The notes under the pieces: generated by a model | What the model was told of the DNA's origin: nothing | Seen by the model: the letters and a program-made list of their open reading frames with translations, nothing else | Databases searched by the model: none | Position numbers and translations under genes: made by a program | In this document: one piece after another, positions 23,817 through 31,558 of the stretch | How the letters are laid out: every line of letters begins with the position of its first letter | How positions within the stretch are numbered: the stretch's first letter is position 1 | DNA from: a virus | Strand: one strand, 5' to 3' | DNA: 47,334 nucleotides | Virus record (IMG/VR): IMGVR_UViG_3300017971_000386 | Span: 1-47,334 of that record

Positions 23817-25849
23817 CGATGTACAAGGTCCGAGTGCCGCACGTCTTTCGGGACGGACTAGGTAGACCGGACCCGAAGATGCCCGACGACGCGGTCGAGA
23901 TCTGCAATAAGCGGGTTGCCATGAAGCTGTTGCAGCAGGGCGTCATTGAGTCCGACGATCTACCTCCCAGAGGCATCCTTCCAGACCGAAGCCCGATCGA
24001 CCCGATCACACGGGTCGGTGTCTACATGCACACGTCGAGCTTCTACTCTGGCGGGAGGATCCACATACACCAGATGGCGTGGTGTATGGCGAACATGGGA
24101 GCCGAGGTTTTCATCGTGACCAATGCGCACCCGCGATGGTCGACGGATTACCGGAAGCACCCGAACCTCAAGATCCTGTCAGGTGCTGAAGCAGGCAAGG
24201 TGCCGAAAGACATCGACCTGCTCTTCAGTGACGGCAAGAACATGATGGGGAGGCAGGTGGTTCAGCGCAAGCTAGAGAACCTGAACATCCCTCTTGTGCT
24301 GATCAACTTCGAGACGCCAAACTGGGTTGCAGAGTTTGACCCTAACACGGCGTCGAGGATGGAGAACTTCGAGGACACCTTCAAGCACGCGGACATGATG
24401 CTGTGTAACAGCGAGGAGTCCCTGAAGTACCTGCACCAGTACATGCGAGTGACCGTGCCGACCGGAGTCGTACCGCCTGCAGCCAACACGCACGCGGTCG
24501 ACAAGAACGTCGCCAGTCCTCTACCCCCAGAAGCGCGGGGCGTCCCGTACGTTGTGTGGAGCGCACGCTCCTCCACGTACAAGGGCGGGCATGTGATCTG
24601 CGATGCAGTCATGAACTACCCGAAGCCTTTGAACCTTGTGCTGATCGGCAAGCCGAGCACGGTGCCGAAGAGTACCGAACTGCACAAGGTGTTCAGCTTC
24701 AAGGTCCCGATCACAGATGCGGAGAAGATGCGCGTCATGCGGGACGCTGTCTGCGTCGCTGCGCCGAGCAAGTTTGAAGGGTTCGGTATGGTGCCTGCAG
24801 AAGCCATGAGCAACGGCACACCTGTGCTCGCGTACGACCTGCCTGTACTGCGGCAAGGCTACGGCGATCGGATCCAGTACGCCGACTGGGGCGACGAGAA
24901 GCAGTTCGCCCAGAAGCTGTACGACATCGTCGACGGCAAGACCGTGGTGGAGGTGGACGCGGAAGAGGTGCGCCGTACCTATGGCATGGAGGCGATGGAG
25001 AAGGACATGGCTGAACGTGTGCCGTACTTCAATTTTAACCGGCGTCGTGTCAGCGCTCAGATGATCTGCTACTACGGACCGATGGTGCAAGAGGCAATCG
25101 CTTCAGTGTACCCGCACGTCGACGAGATCGTGATCGCGCACGGACCGACAGAGCTGTGGAAAGACTTCCCTGCGGACGACTCCCTGCAGCTGATCCAAAA
25201 CTATCCTGACCCAGAGGGCAAGATCAAGGTCGACGCCCGCAAGGTCTGGAAGAACAAAGGCGAGATGCGCACCGCCTGCCAGAGGATGGCGACCGGCAAC
25301 CATATCCTGATCGTCGATGCCGATGAGATCTATCACGGACTCGACGCATGGATCGAGCACGCGCCTTCGTTCGGCTGTCCTCGGTGGGTGCACTTCTGGC
25401 ACGACCTCGATCACTACGTTGTTGACCCCTCCGGTAACAAGAGGTGGGGTGCAGCGCACGAGCTAGGCGGCAGCGTACACAACCACCTGCGGTGGGCGTA
25501 CTGGCGGAACAGCAACCGGTGGAACGAGCGGGGCACAGCGGCGATGGGATCCGGCAACATGCGGATCAGCAGCGGCGTGGCTACAGCTCAAGCCGTCGAG
25601 GCTGTGCCACAGTGCTGTATCTATCACCTCGGCCACGTGCTCGACCCTGTCATGATGAAGGCGAAGCACGACTTCTACATCGCCAGAGACGGGGCAGGTG
25701 CAGGACGAGTACAGCGAGCAGCTGCGTGGAGCAACTGGAAGGGCGAGCTTGGCGACTGCGGTGACGGTCTGATCAGGCAGGTCTTCTGGGAGGTGCCCGA
25801 GTTGGTGCGCAGTGCATACGCACGGGTCGTGGAGGTAGCCGATGCCTGA
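23813..25849 (+). CDS. Two-domain glycosyltransferase (GT4-like then GT2-like)
   Basis: A 678-residue product. Residues about 65-400 form a GT-B glycosyltransferase: VGVYMHTSSFYSGGR, a sugar-nucleotide region with VVWSARSSTYKGG, and the E-x7-E motif E322...E330 in FEGFGMVPAEAM. Residues about 405-660 form a GT-A domain: RRVSAQMICYYG, VDEIVIAHGP and HILIVDADEIY with D502 and D504 as the DxD metal site. One chain could add two different sugars. It begins a four-gene modification island within the head genes, so a capsid or tail protein glycan is the likely product, with host surface sugars as the alternative. Confidence 0.85.
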   Translation: MTMYKVRVPHVFRDGLGRPDPKMPDDAVEICNKRVAMKLLQQGVIESDDLPPRGILPDRSPIDPITRVGVYMHTSSFYSGGRIHIHQMAWCMANMGAEVFIVTNAHPRWSTDYRKHPNLKILSGAEAGKVPKDIDLLFSDGKNMMGRQVVQRKLENLNIPLVLINFETPNWVAEFDPNTASRMENFEDTFKHADMMLCNSEESLKYLHQYMRVTVPTGVVPPAANTHAVDKNVASPLPPEARGVPYVVWSARSSTYKGGHVICDAVMNYPKPLNLVLIGKPSTVPKSTELHKVFSFKVPITDAEKMRVMRDAVCVAAPSKFEGFGMVPAEAMSNGTPVLAYDLPVLRQGYGDRIQYADWGDEKQFAQKLYDIVDGKTVVEVDAEEVRRTYGMEAMEKDMAERVPYFNFNRRRVSAQMICYYGPMVQEAIASVYPHVDEIVIAHGPTELWKDFPADDSLQLIQNYPDPEGKIKVDARKVWKNKGEMRTACQRMATGNHILIVDADEIYHGLDAWIEHAPSFGCPRWVHFWHDLDHYVVDPSGNKRWGAAHELGGSVHNHLRWAYWRNSNRWNERGTAAMGSGNMRISSGVATAQAVEAVPQCCIYHLGHVLDPVMMKAKHDFYIARDGAGAGRVQRAAAWSNWKGELGDCGDGLIRQVFWEVPELVRSAYARVVEVADA

Positions 25850-26468
25850 GACCCTCACCAAGCAAGAGAAGATGGAGCGGTGGATCGCGCGCCACATCAA
25901 GCGACCTCCGCTGACCATGTACGACATCGGCGTCGGTCCGAAGACAGAGGCGCAGACCTTGAAGAGGCTATACCCGAAGATGGAGGTCTATGGGTGCGAG
26001 CCTTTGTTGCATCTGTACCAAGGCATGGAGGAGAGCTTCTGTGGGCAGGTGATGCCGGTAGCTCTCGGACGGGAGACAGGACACACGACGATCCACTACA
26101 ACCCAGAGAGCCTGCTCGACGCGAGCGCTGTCCGGCACACCCTAGGGCAGACCGCAAGCAAGCGCGTCCCTGTGTGGACGCTCGACCAGTTCGATGAATG
26201 GTTCGGCAAGCCGAAGCGGGTCCTGCTGTGGATGGACATCGAAGGCATGGAGCTTGCAGCTTTGCAGGGTGGACACGGCCTGCTCGCCAGTCATCGTGTG
26301 CGGTGGATCAATCTGGAAGAGCGTCGCGCGGATCTGGAGGGATGGCCCAAGTCGGAAGACATCCGGCAGCTGCTTGCAAGCTACGGGTACATCCGCGTGC
26401 AAGAGTACAACAAACACCCGCTGCACCAAGACGTGGTGTACCGGTACAAAGGAGAAGACAGTGTCTAA
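25842..26468 (+). CDS. FkbM-family methyltransferase
   Basis: A 208-residue product overlapping the glycosyltransferase by 8 bases. TMYDIGVGPKTEAQTLKRLYP is the SAM-binding start, YGCEPL the strand 2 end, and WTLDQFDEWFG with LLWMDIEGMELAALQGG is the FkbM hallmark. FkbM enzymes O-methylate sugars or polyketides, and next to a glycosyltransferase sugar methylation is the natural reading. Soluble, no membrane segment. Confidence 0.85.
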   Translation: MPETLTKQEKMERWIARHIKRPPLTMYDIGVGPKTEAQTLKRLYPKMEVYGCEPLLHLYQGMEESFCGQVMPVALGRETGHTTIHYNPESLLDASAVRHTLGQTASKRVPVWTLDQFDEWFGKPKRVLLWMDIEGMELAALQGGHGLLASHRVRWINLEERRADLEGWPKSEDIRQLLASYGYIRVQEYNKHPLHQDVVYRYKGEDSV

Positions 26469-27033
26469 CATTCGGCAGCTGATCGAGTACGACCACCGCA
26501 ACCCGAAGGGCGCGGGAAGCAACATCGAAGAGAAGCTCTTTCTGTTCGGTCTGCTTCGCATGATCAAGCCGAGCCGTGTGTTGGAAATCGGAGTCAGTCG
26601 AGGACACATGACCGCGTGGCTTGCGCTTGCGTTGCACATGAACGGCAAGGGCGAGTTGGTCAGTGTGGACAATTTCAGTAAAGCGCACGGAGGACAGGCT
26701 GCTTCCTGCGAGCCTGCGCGTACGCGTGTGCGCGCGAACGGGATGCGCTCGCCGACCTTCGTGACGTCCGACTCCGTTGCATATCTCACAAGCCAGCCCG
26801 ACGACAGCTTCGACGTCGTGTGGGTGGATGGAGACCATAGCTATGATGGAGCGCGGGCAGATATTGTGGAGAGCCTTCGCGTGGCTAGTAAGGTGGTTTG
26901 CGTACATGACACAAGTCAACTGTACAGTGGCCCAAGGGATGCGATCGCGGATGTTCTGCGCGATCGCCAAGAAGATGGAAGTGGTTTTTGGGTTAAGGGA
27001 TGTCGAGGAATCTGGATAAGGAACGTGGACTGA
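26461..27033 (+). CDS. Class I SAM methyltransferase (Methyltransf_24-like)
   Basis: A 190-residue product from GTG 26461, which overlaps the FkbM stop and has AAAGGAGAAG upstream. SRVLEIGVSRGHMTAWLAL is motif I, ELVSVDNFS the ribose-binding strand, and DSFDVVWVDGDHSYDGARAD the DGDHSY motif of the Methyltransf_24 and cephalosporin-hydroxylase-like group. Commonly found in glycan clusters. It probably acts on the same glycan as its neighbours. Ends with a TGATG overlap. Confidence 0.75.
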   Translation: MSNIRQLIEYDHRNPKGAGSNIEEKLFLFGLLRMIKPSRVLEIGVSRGHMTAWLALALHMNGKGELVSVDNFSKAHGGQAASCEPARTRVRANGMRSPTFVTSDSVAYLTSQPDDSFDVVWVDGDHSYDGARADIVESLRVASKVVCVHDTSQLYSGPRDAIADVLRDRQEDGSGFWVKGCRGIWIRNVD

Positions 27034-27632
27034 TGCCGAAGAAAGCAAAGGTGTACGGGATTCAGCGCAGCGGCAACAACTGGTTACAGTGGATGCTCGC
27101 GGCAAACTACAAGGTGAAGATCATGGGCAGCAACTACGGGTGGACCCATGGACCCTACAGCACCGACAAGGAAGTGGCGGACGCTGTGAACTTCGTGACG
27201 AGCAAGCACCCGATCGAGTGGTTGCCCAGTATGCAGAGATTCCACAAGGTGCACCACGGTCTGACCATCGGACAGTTCATCCGGCGGTGCGACATGATCG
27301 AACGGTGGAACAGTCTGTACGCCGGACATCTTGCCAACGCCGAGAAGTTCGGCGCGCGGTTCGTTCGGTACGACGATCTGCTCCGCGACCCAGAAGCGGT
27401 GCTGTGCGGAATCGTCGACGGCGCATTCCCCAGAAAGCCGCAGCCCTTCCGCTCGGCAGAGAACCAACACATGAGCACCACCATGACCCCGACCAAGAAG
27501 CCATTCAATAAGCGGCAGTACTTGGAGAAGACCTACCTGAAGCGGTACACGCAAGCAGAGATTGATGAGGTGATCGCCCGCGTCGACTGGGGCGTGGCGA
27601 ATGACCTCGGCTATACGAAGGAGAACCTATGA
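27033..27632 (+). CDS. Sulfotransferase-like protein, first copy
   Basis: A 199-residue product. VYGIQRSGNNWLQWML at 7-22 matches the 5'-phosphosulfate loop of PAPS-dependent sulfotransferases (RSGTTWL). K58-H-P-x5-S66 matches the 3'-phosphate motif (R/K-x-P-x5-S) with Lys in place of Arg. ARFVRYDDLLRDPEAVL is the typical later strand and helix. It would move sulfate from PAPS to a sugar or protein; the APS kinase at 37453 could supply PAPS. Last gene of the modification island, overlapping the connector gene by 4 bases. Confidence 0.78.
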   Translation: MPKKAKVYGIQRSGNNWLQWMLAANYKVKIMGSNYGWTHGPYSTDKEVADAVNFVTSKHPIEWLPSMQRFHKVHHGLTIGQFIRRCDMIERWNSLYAGHLANAEKFGARFVRYDDLLRDPEAVLCGIVDGAFPRKPQPFRSAENQHMSTTMTPTKKPFNKRQYLEKTYLKRYTQAEIDEVIARVDWGVANDLGYTKENL

Positions 27633-28174
27633 GCCTTGTGACGGTGGACGAAGTCAAAGCGATCGGACGGATCGACTATTCAACACACGACACCGAGCTG
27701 CAGCTTCTGATCGACGGAGCCGAAGCCTACGTCGAGGAGTACTGCAACATCAAGCTGACCAGTGCAACCTACACGGACGAGCGAGTCGACGCAGACGGCG
27801 GGCCGGACCTGTACCCGAGGAACCTTCCGATCACGGACGTGACCGATGTGAAGGACGCGTGGGACGACGACACTGCAGAGGACGCGAGTGAGTACTACTT
27901 CACGGACACGCGCATCGTGCAGGATCTGCGAGATGGTGCATGGGAGGAGGGCGAGCTTCGGTGGAAGGTGACTTACGAAGCAGGGTATGATGCAAGTACC
28001 GCGCCGAAAGGATTAAAGAACGCCATCATCGGACTCGCCCTCCTGTCTTATAACAACGCCGACAGCAAGCACAGCAACAGCGCGCAGGGCCTGAGCCTGT
28101 CATGGGACAAGCTCGCCGAGGGCAACATCAATGCGCAGCTCGATCGCTTCAGTCTGTACCGGTATGTGGAGTAG
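27629..28174 (+). CDS. Head-tail connector (HK97 gp6-like)
   Basis: A 181-residue product. The start (VTVDEVKAIGRIDYSTHDTELQLLIDGAEAYVEEYCN) is the helical pattern of the gp6-like connector family (phage QLRG/connector). A beta insert and a C-terminal helix (AIIGLALLSYNNAD) follow. It forms the ring under the portal. Its usual place is right after the capsid gene, so the four modification genes have been inserted there. Confidence 0.85.
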   Translation: MSLVTVDEVKAIGRIDYSTHDTELQLLIDGAEAYVEEYCNIKLTSATYTDERVDADGGPDLYPRNLPITDVTDVKDAWDDDTAEDASEYYFTDTRIVQDLRDGAWEEGELRWKVTYEAGYDASTAPKGLKNAIIGLALLSYNNADSKHSNSAQGLSLSWDKLAEGNINAQLDRFSLYRYVE

Positions 28175-28177
28175 GCT

Positions 28178-28447
28178 ATGCTGACACCGTACGAACTCAA
28201 AAGACCGACGCGAACCTCGGACGGGATGGGCGGCTTCACCGAGTCCCTCCCCAGTGGCAGTGTGCTGTACGGCACGCTCGTGTACCAAGAGAACGAGCCG
28301 TTCATGCTGACGCGTCGAGAGTCAGACATTCAGAGGGGTGACATCATTGTGGTGCAGGGTGAAGACTACCGTGTGCTGCAGGTTCGGAAGATCGACGGCG
28401 GTGATACCTCGGAGGTGTCACTGGAGCGAACCGTCAAACCGATTTAG
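28178..28447 (+). CDS. Head closure protein (SPP1 gp16/HK97 gp7-like)
   Basis: An 89-residue beta protein three bases after the connector gene. RTSDGMGGFTES, VYQENEPFM and IQRGDIIVVQGEDYRVLQV follow the small beta-barrel of head closure or stopper proteins. Size and position fit. It seals the connector before tail joining. Confidence 0.75.
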   Translation: MLTPYELKRPTRTSDGMGGFTESLPSGSVLYGTLVYQENEPFMLTRRESDIQRGDIIVVQGEDYRVLQVRKIDGGDTSEVSLERTVKPI

Positions 28448-28459
28448 AGGAGGAGAGCT

Positions 28460-28834
28460 ATGCAAGATCAAGTCGTTTTGTTTGGAGCCATTTCTATTGC
28501 ACTGGTTGCGCTGTCTTTTCTGATCCGCACGCTGCTGATCTGGAAGGGGCAGAACGAGATCGTCAACAAGTTCGACCACTACCTGCCGTTCGCCATCGCT
28601 GCGGCCAAGTGGGTGGAGGCTACGGTGCCAGACGACTTCGGCGCAGACGCCGAGGACAGCGCCACCACCAGAGCCGTGCACAAGCTCGACCTGTTCCTGA
28701 AGAAGTTCACCGAGACCGTGCAGCGGTTCGACGGCAAGGAGCCAAGTGAAGAGCTGAAGAAAGAAGCCATGCGGTGGAGCGTCGAGCTTGCCGAGCGTCT
28801 GAACATCATGAAGAAAGACAAGCCCGATGCCTAG
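28460..28834 (+). CDS. Single-pass membrane protein
   Basis: A 124-residue product behind AGAGGAGGAG. One strong N-terminal membrane segment (LFGAISIALVALSFLIRTLLIW, residues 7-28) with a soluble, charged helical body. It opens a group of three or four small membrane genes within the connector-tail module. A holin or spanin-related role is possible but unproven. Confidence 0.55.
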   Translation: MQDQVVLFGAISIALVALSFLIRTLLIWKGQNEIVNKFDHYLPFAIAAAKWVEATVPDDFGADAEDSATTRAVHKLDLFLKKFTETVQRFDGKEPSEELKKEAMRWSVELAERLNIMKKDKPDA

Positions 28835-29048
28835 TTGGATGCTTGCCCTGTGGGGTCTGTTGAAAGACCTGCTTGTGTCTGTGTTCATGGAAGCGAATAA
28901 GACACCGGCCATCGAAGAGGAGGTGGATCTTGAAGAAGGTAATCTGGCTGAGCCTAAGCCTCTTGATTACGCAGGTCTGTACGGGCTGCGCAATCGGGAT
29001 CAAGGAGAAGCGGTCGATAGTGATGGTGAGTCCGAGACCGATACCTGA
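28827..29048 (+). CDS. Small membrane-proximal protein overlapping a lipoprotein gene
   Basis: Seventy-three residues; the ATG overlaps the previous gene by 8 bases. The N-terminus (SWMLALWGLLKDLLVSVFM) is amphipathic or membrane-inserted; the rest is acidic. The second half is coded over the start of the lipoprotein gene in another frame. It is reminiscent of nested spanin pairs, though both parts differ from known families. Confidence 0.45.
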   Translation: MPSWMLALWGLLKDLLVSVFMEANKTPAIEEEVDLEEGNLAEPKPLDYAGLYGLRNRDQGEAVDSDGESETDT

Positions 29049-29211
29049 AGCAGCGAAGGGCACACCGGTCGTCGCCACCAACGAGAAGATCCCGCTCGTG
29101 ATCCTCAACCGGAAGGATGAACATTTCAAGCAGAACGTCGGCGGGTATGTACTTGTCGACCCGTGGTTCTACGAGTTACTGATCAACGTGTACAACAGCA
29201 AGGAGAAGTAG
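28930..29211 (+). CDS. Small lipoprotein with TTG start (candidate o-spanin-like)
   Basis: A 93-residue product from TTG 28930, chosen because GAGGAGGTGG lies just upstream and the signal then begins with KK. MKKVIWLSLSLLITQ followed by VCTGC20 is a lipoprotein signal with Cys20 as the lipid site. The mature part is about 74 residues and includes Pro/Lys-rich strands. The start is nested in the other gene, as o-spanin genes are, and the next gene codes for a membrane plus coiled-coil protein. A tail or exclusion lipoprotein is an alternative. Confidence 0.6.
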   Translation: MKKVIWLSLSLLITQVCTGCAIGIKEKRSIVMVSPRPIPEAAKGTPVVATNEKIPLVILNRKDEHFKQNVGGYVLVDPWFYELLINVYNSKEK

Positions 29212-29212
29212 T

Positions 29213-29548
29213 ATGGACCTCGCCACGATTCTGGAGGTGGTCAAGCAGCTTGGCCTTCCCGCCGCGCTCTTGGTCCTGTTCGTCTATCTCGACATGAAGC
29301 GAAGAGCGAAGGATGACAAGGATCGGGACAACCTGATCGAGCGCCTGTCAGCCCTTGAGGAGCATCAGCGCACGGAGCTGCAGCAGCTTGTGGTCATGAA
29401 CACGACCGCCCTGCAGAACCACGCCGACGCAAGCAAGGAGATGACCGAGACAGCGCGAGAGCAGACCCAGATCCACCGCCAGTTGATCACAGCGATGCGT
29501 ACCCGTCCGTGCTTGGAGAACACGATCAACCAGATCGATGGAGTGTAA
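29213..29548 (+). CDS. Membrane-anchored coiled-coil protein
   Basis: A 111-residue product. One N-terminal membrane segment (LPAALLVLFVYLDM, residues about 14-28) followed by basic residues and a long coiled coil (RDNLIERLSALEEHQRTELQQL). The topology fits an i-spanin or a holin-like protein and pairs well with the lipoprotein before it. Stop overlaps the next ATG. Confidence 0.55.
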   Translation: MDLATILEVVKQLGLPAALLVLFVYLDMKRRAKDDKDRDNLIERLSALEEHQRTELQQLVVMNTTALQNHADASKEMTETAREQTQIHRQLITAMRTRPCLENTINQIDGV

Positions 29549-29982
29549 TGGCTAAGCTGTTCAAGGTCACGTACCGGCTCAACTCTGACAAGATCCTCCG
29601 CAAGATGGAGGCGTTCACAAAGAAGCGTCTGCTCCGAGCGGGGCAGGCTGTTGAGCGTGAAGCCAAGATCCTTCTGGGCAAGGGTGGTGGGCGAGGCAGT
29701 CCGCCGCAGGAGAGAGGCGTGAGCTACTTCTATGGAGAGCCGAAGAACAAGTGGGTGCGCGCTTCCCCAGAAGGTCAGCCTCCGTACACGCAGACCGGTG
29801 ACCTGAAGAACAGCATCAGCACAGAACTGGCCGGACCCTACACGGTGATCGTCGGCCCGTCTGTCTTCTACGGAAAGTACCTTGAGTTCGGCACAAGGAA
29901 CATGGCCGCGCGTCCGTTCATGCGACCGGCGCTGAGCAGTGTGCGGCGAAAGATACCCGAGTTTTTTGAGGGGCTGATATGA
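29548..29982 (+). CDS. Tail completion protein (HK97 gp10-like)
   Basis: A 144-residue product. KVTYRLNSDKILRKMEAFTKKRLLRAG with the later YTQTGDLKNSI, FYGKYLEFGT and ARPFMRPAL follow the HK97-gp10 family closely (the GT...RPFxRPA end is diagnostic). It joins head connector and tail. TAATG overlap at its start. Confidence 0.85.
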   Translation: MAKLFKVTYRLNSDKILRKMEAFTKKRLLRAGQAVEREAKILLGKGGGRGSPPQERGVSYFYGEPKNKWVRASPEGQPPYTQTGDLKNSISTELAGPYTVIVGPSVFYGKYLEFGTRNMAARPFMRPALSSVRRKIPEFFEGLI

Positions 29983-30416
29983 GCGTGATCAAAGCAGTGT
30001 ACGATAGACTGAAGAGTGTGCCCGCTGTGACGGGTTCGCTCGGCCAATACGATTTTGGTAGCGGCAACGAGTCGGCAATCTTCACGGTGAACCCTCCTCC
30101 GCAGGATGCACCCACGCCACTCATTGCAATCAACCAGACGGGTGGAGAACTCACTGGGCGAGACCGCGCCACGCGTGGAGGCGATGTTGACATAGATGTC
30201 TATGTCTGGGGCAACAGGGGAGAATCAGAAAAGCTGATCGACGAGATTTCGATGGAGGTGTGGCGGACACTTGACAGAGCAGTCCTGACCGTAGATGGTT
30301 ATGAAGCTCCGAGGTGTCTGGCAGATCCTCCGGCGAAGGCTCCAGATCCCGAGGGATACCCCGGCTATTTGATTCGTGCCCGTGTGCTCATTCGTGAAGT
30401 ACCGACAAGCAGTTAA
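29979..30416 (+). CDS. Tail terminator-like protein (DUF3168-like)
   Basis: A 145-residue product in the usual terminator position, between completion protein and tail tube. VIKAVYDRLKSVPAVTG, then TPLIAINQTGGE and DIDVYVWGNRGESEKLIDEI match the pattern of DUF3168 tail proteins. It caps the tail tube at the correct length. Confidence 0.7.
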   Translation: MSVIKAVYDRLKSVPAVTGSLGQYDFGSGNESAIFTVNPPPQDAPTPLIAINQTGGELTGRDRATRGGDVDIDVYVWGNRGESEKLIDEISMEVWRTLDRAVLTVDGYEAPRCLADPPAKAPDPEGYPGYLIRARVLIREVPTSS

Positions 30417-30428
30417 GGAGAAAGAACC

Positions 30429-30890
30429 ATGGCAACAGTAATCGGTTATGATTGCGTGCTGTACTACAACAACGGCACAACCGGTTCGCCGAGTTGGTTG
30501 GAGATCGACACCGTCCGCGACGTGACGCTGAACCTTGAGCGTAACGAAGTGGACGACACCAGTCGTACCACCAACGGGTGGCGTTCCCGTCTCGCCGGTC
30601 TGGCACAGTGGGGTGCCGACTTCGAGATGATCTACAACACAGAGAACACCGCGTGGCAGAAGGTTCGCGAGAGCTTCTTCCTCAACACCTCGATCGAAGT
30701 GCTCGCCCTCGATGGCGACATCTCGGTCAACGGTTCGGAAGGTCTGCGCGGCACCGTGTTCGTGACGAGCTTTGAGCGGGCTGAGCCTCTCGAAGAAGCT
30801 GTCACCAACGCGACCACCTTCGTCGGCTCCGGCACTCCCCAGTGGGGCGTGACCAGTGGCGGAGTGTTCGTACCTAGCGACGGCAGCTAG
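30429..30890 (+). CDS. Major tail tube protein
   Basis: A 153-residue product behind AAGGAGAAAG. LEIDTVRDVTLNLERNEVDDTSR and the later GWRSRLAGLAQWGADFEM fit the tail tube beta-sandwich of TP901-1/phi-type siphoviruses. Position before the chaperones and tape measure supports this. Followed by a strong hairpin. Confidence 0.83.
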   Translation: MATVIGYDCVLYYNNGTTGSPSWLEIDTVRDVTLNLERNEVDDTSRTTNGWRSRLAGLAQWGADFEMIYNTENTAWQKVRESFFLNTSIEVLALDGDISVNGSEGLRGTVFVTSFERAEPLEEAVTNATTFVGSGTPQWGVTSGGVFVPSDGS

Positions 30891-30903
30891 AACCAATCGA
30901 GAA

Positions 30904-30938
30904 GGGCAGGGGGCGAGCCGCGTGGGCACCCCCTGCCC
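30904..30938 (+). terminator. Perfect 10-bp hairpin after the tail tube gene
   Basis: 30904-30913 (GGGCAGGGGG) pairs with 30929-30938 around a 15-base loop, 14 bases after the stop. No U-run. Like the hairpin after the capsid gene, it may stabilise an abundant message or reduce readthrough into the chaperone genes. Confidence 0.6.
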
Positions 30939-30963
30939 GACTCACAAAGAGAGGAGCAAACTC

Positions 30964-31305
30964 ATGGCAACATTCAAGGACCACGAAGGCAGAGAGTGGG
31001 ACATCCGCTTCAGCGCGCCGAACCTGATCAAGGTGTCGCGCAAGATGAAGCTCAAGCTCAACCAGTTGATCAGCATGGATCTGGAGCTTGCGGATCTGAT
31101 CGAGTCGCTGCCGATCCTCATCGGCGATCAACTCAAGGACCGCAACATCGGAGGCAAGGAATTCCTCGAAGCCCTTACCCCAGAAGATCTGACCGCCGCG
31201 TTCCAAGCATTCGGCGATGCGTTGTCGCAGGCATTCCCGACAGCGGCGAAAGGAGAAGGCACCGGCCCTTTCGACCTTGGCAAGAACGAGACCTCTTCCA
31301 GTTAG
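30964..31305 (+). CDS. Tail assembly chaperone, short form (gpG-like)
   Basis: A 113-residue product from ATG 30964 behind AGAGGAGC. WDIRFSAPNLIKVSRKMKLKL and DLIESLPILIGDQL are typical of the G-like chaperones placed between tail tube and tape measure. It binds the tape measure during tail assembly. Most ribosomes should finish here, at TAG 31303-31305. Confidence 0.8.
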   Translation: MATFKDHEGREWDIRFSAPNLIKVSRKMKLKLNQLISMDLELADLIESLPILIGDQLKDRNIGGKEFLEALTPEDLTAAFQAFGDALSQAFPTAAKGEGTGPFDLGKNETSSS

Positions 31306-31556
31306 CCGCTCTGGCAGGCGTGAGTCCGTGGGATGACTTCACTCCCGCAGAGATGCACTGGATGAGAGAAGCCCGCCAGATGGAGAAGTGGGATCACACG
31401 TCCTGCATTCTGGCGATGGTGCATAACAGCGTGAGCAAGCGCGCGAAGAAGCCGATCGACTTCAACCCGATGGCACCGAAGAAGCAGAAGCGGTCGAAGG
31501 GTGTGAAGCTGAGCGACTTCAAGCCGCTGCTCACCAACACGCAGAAGAGGAGATAG
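30964..31556 (+). CDS. Tail assembly chaperone, -1 frameshifted long form (gpGT-like)
   Basis: The frame that continues past 31305 has no start of its own and ends at 31556, two bases before the tape measure gene. A -1 slip at 31266-31272 joins it to the short form, giving about 197 residues. The junction reads ...TGPF then RPWQERDLFQLAALAG, a smooth protein sequence. The T-like part (FTPAEMHWMREARQMEKWDH) matches the second half of such fusions. This is the lambda G/GT arrangement. Confidence 0.82.
31266..31272 (+). promoter_or_regulatory. Slippery heptamer CCCTTTC for -1 frameshift
   Basis: In the zero frame the bases read C CCT TTC, the exact X-XXY-YYZ pattern, where both tRNAs can re-pair after a one-base slip. 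It lies 30 bases before the zero-frame stop and in the only short stretch where both chaperone frames give sensible protein. Confidence 0.75.
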
Positions 31557-31558
31557 CT

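Noticed and set aside
28460-29548. Complete lysis cassette
   Set aside because: Membrane and lipoprotein parts are present, but no endolysin motif was found anywhere in the window, so the label was not used.
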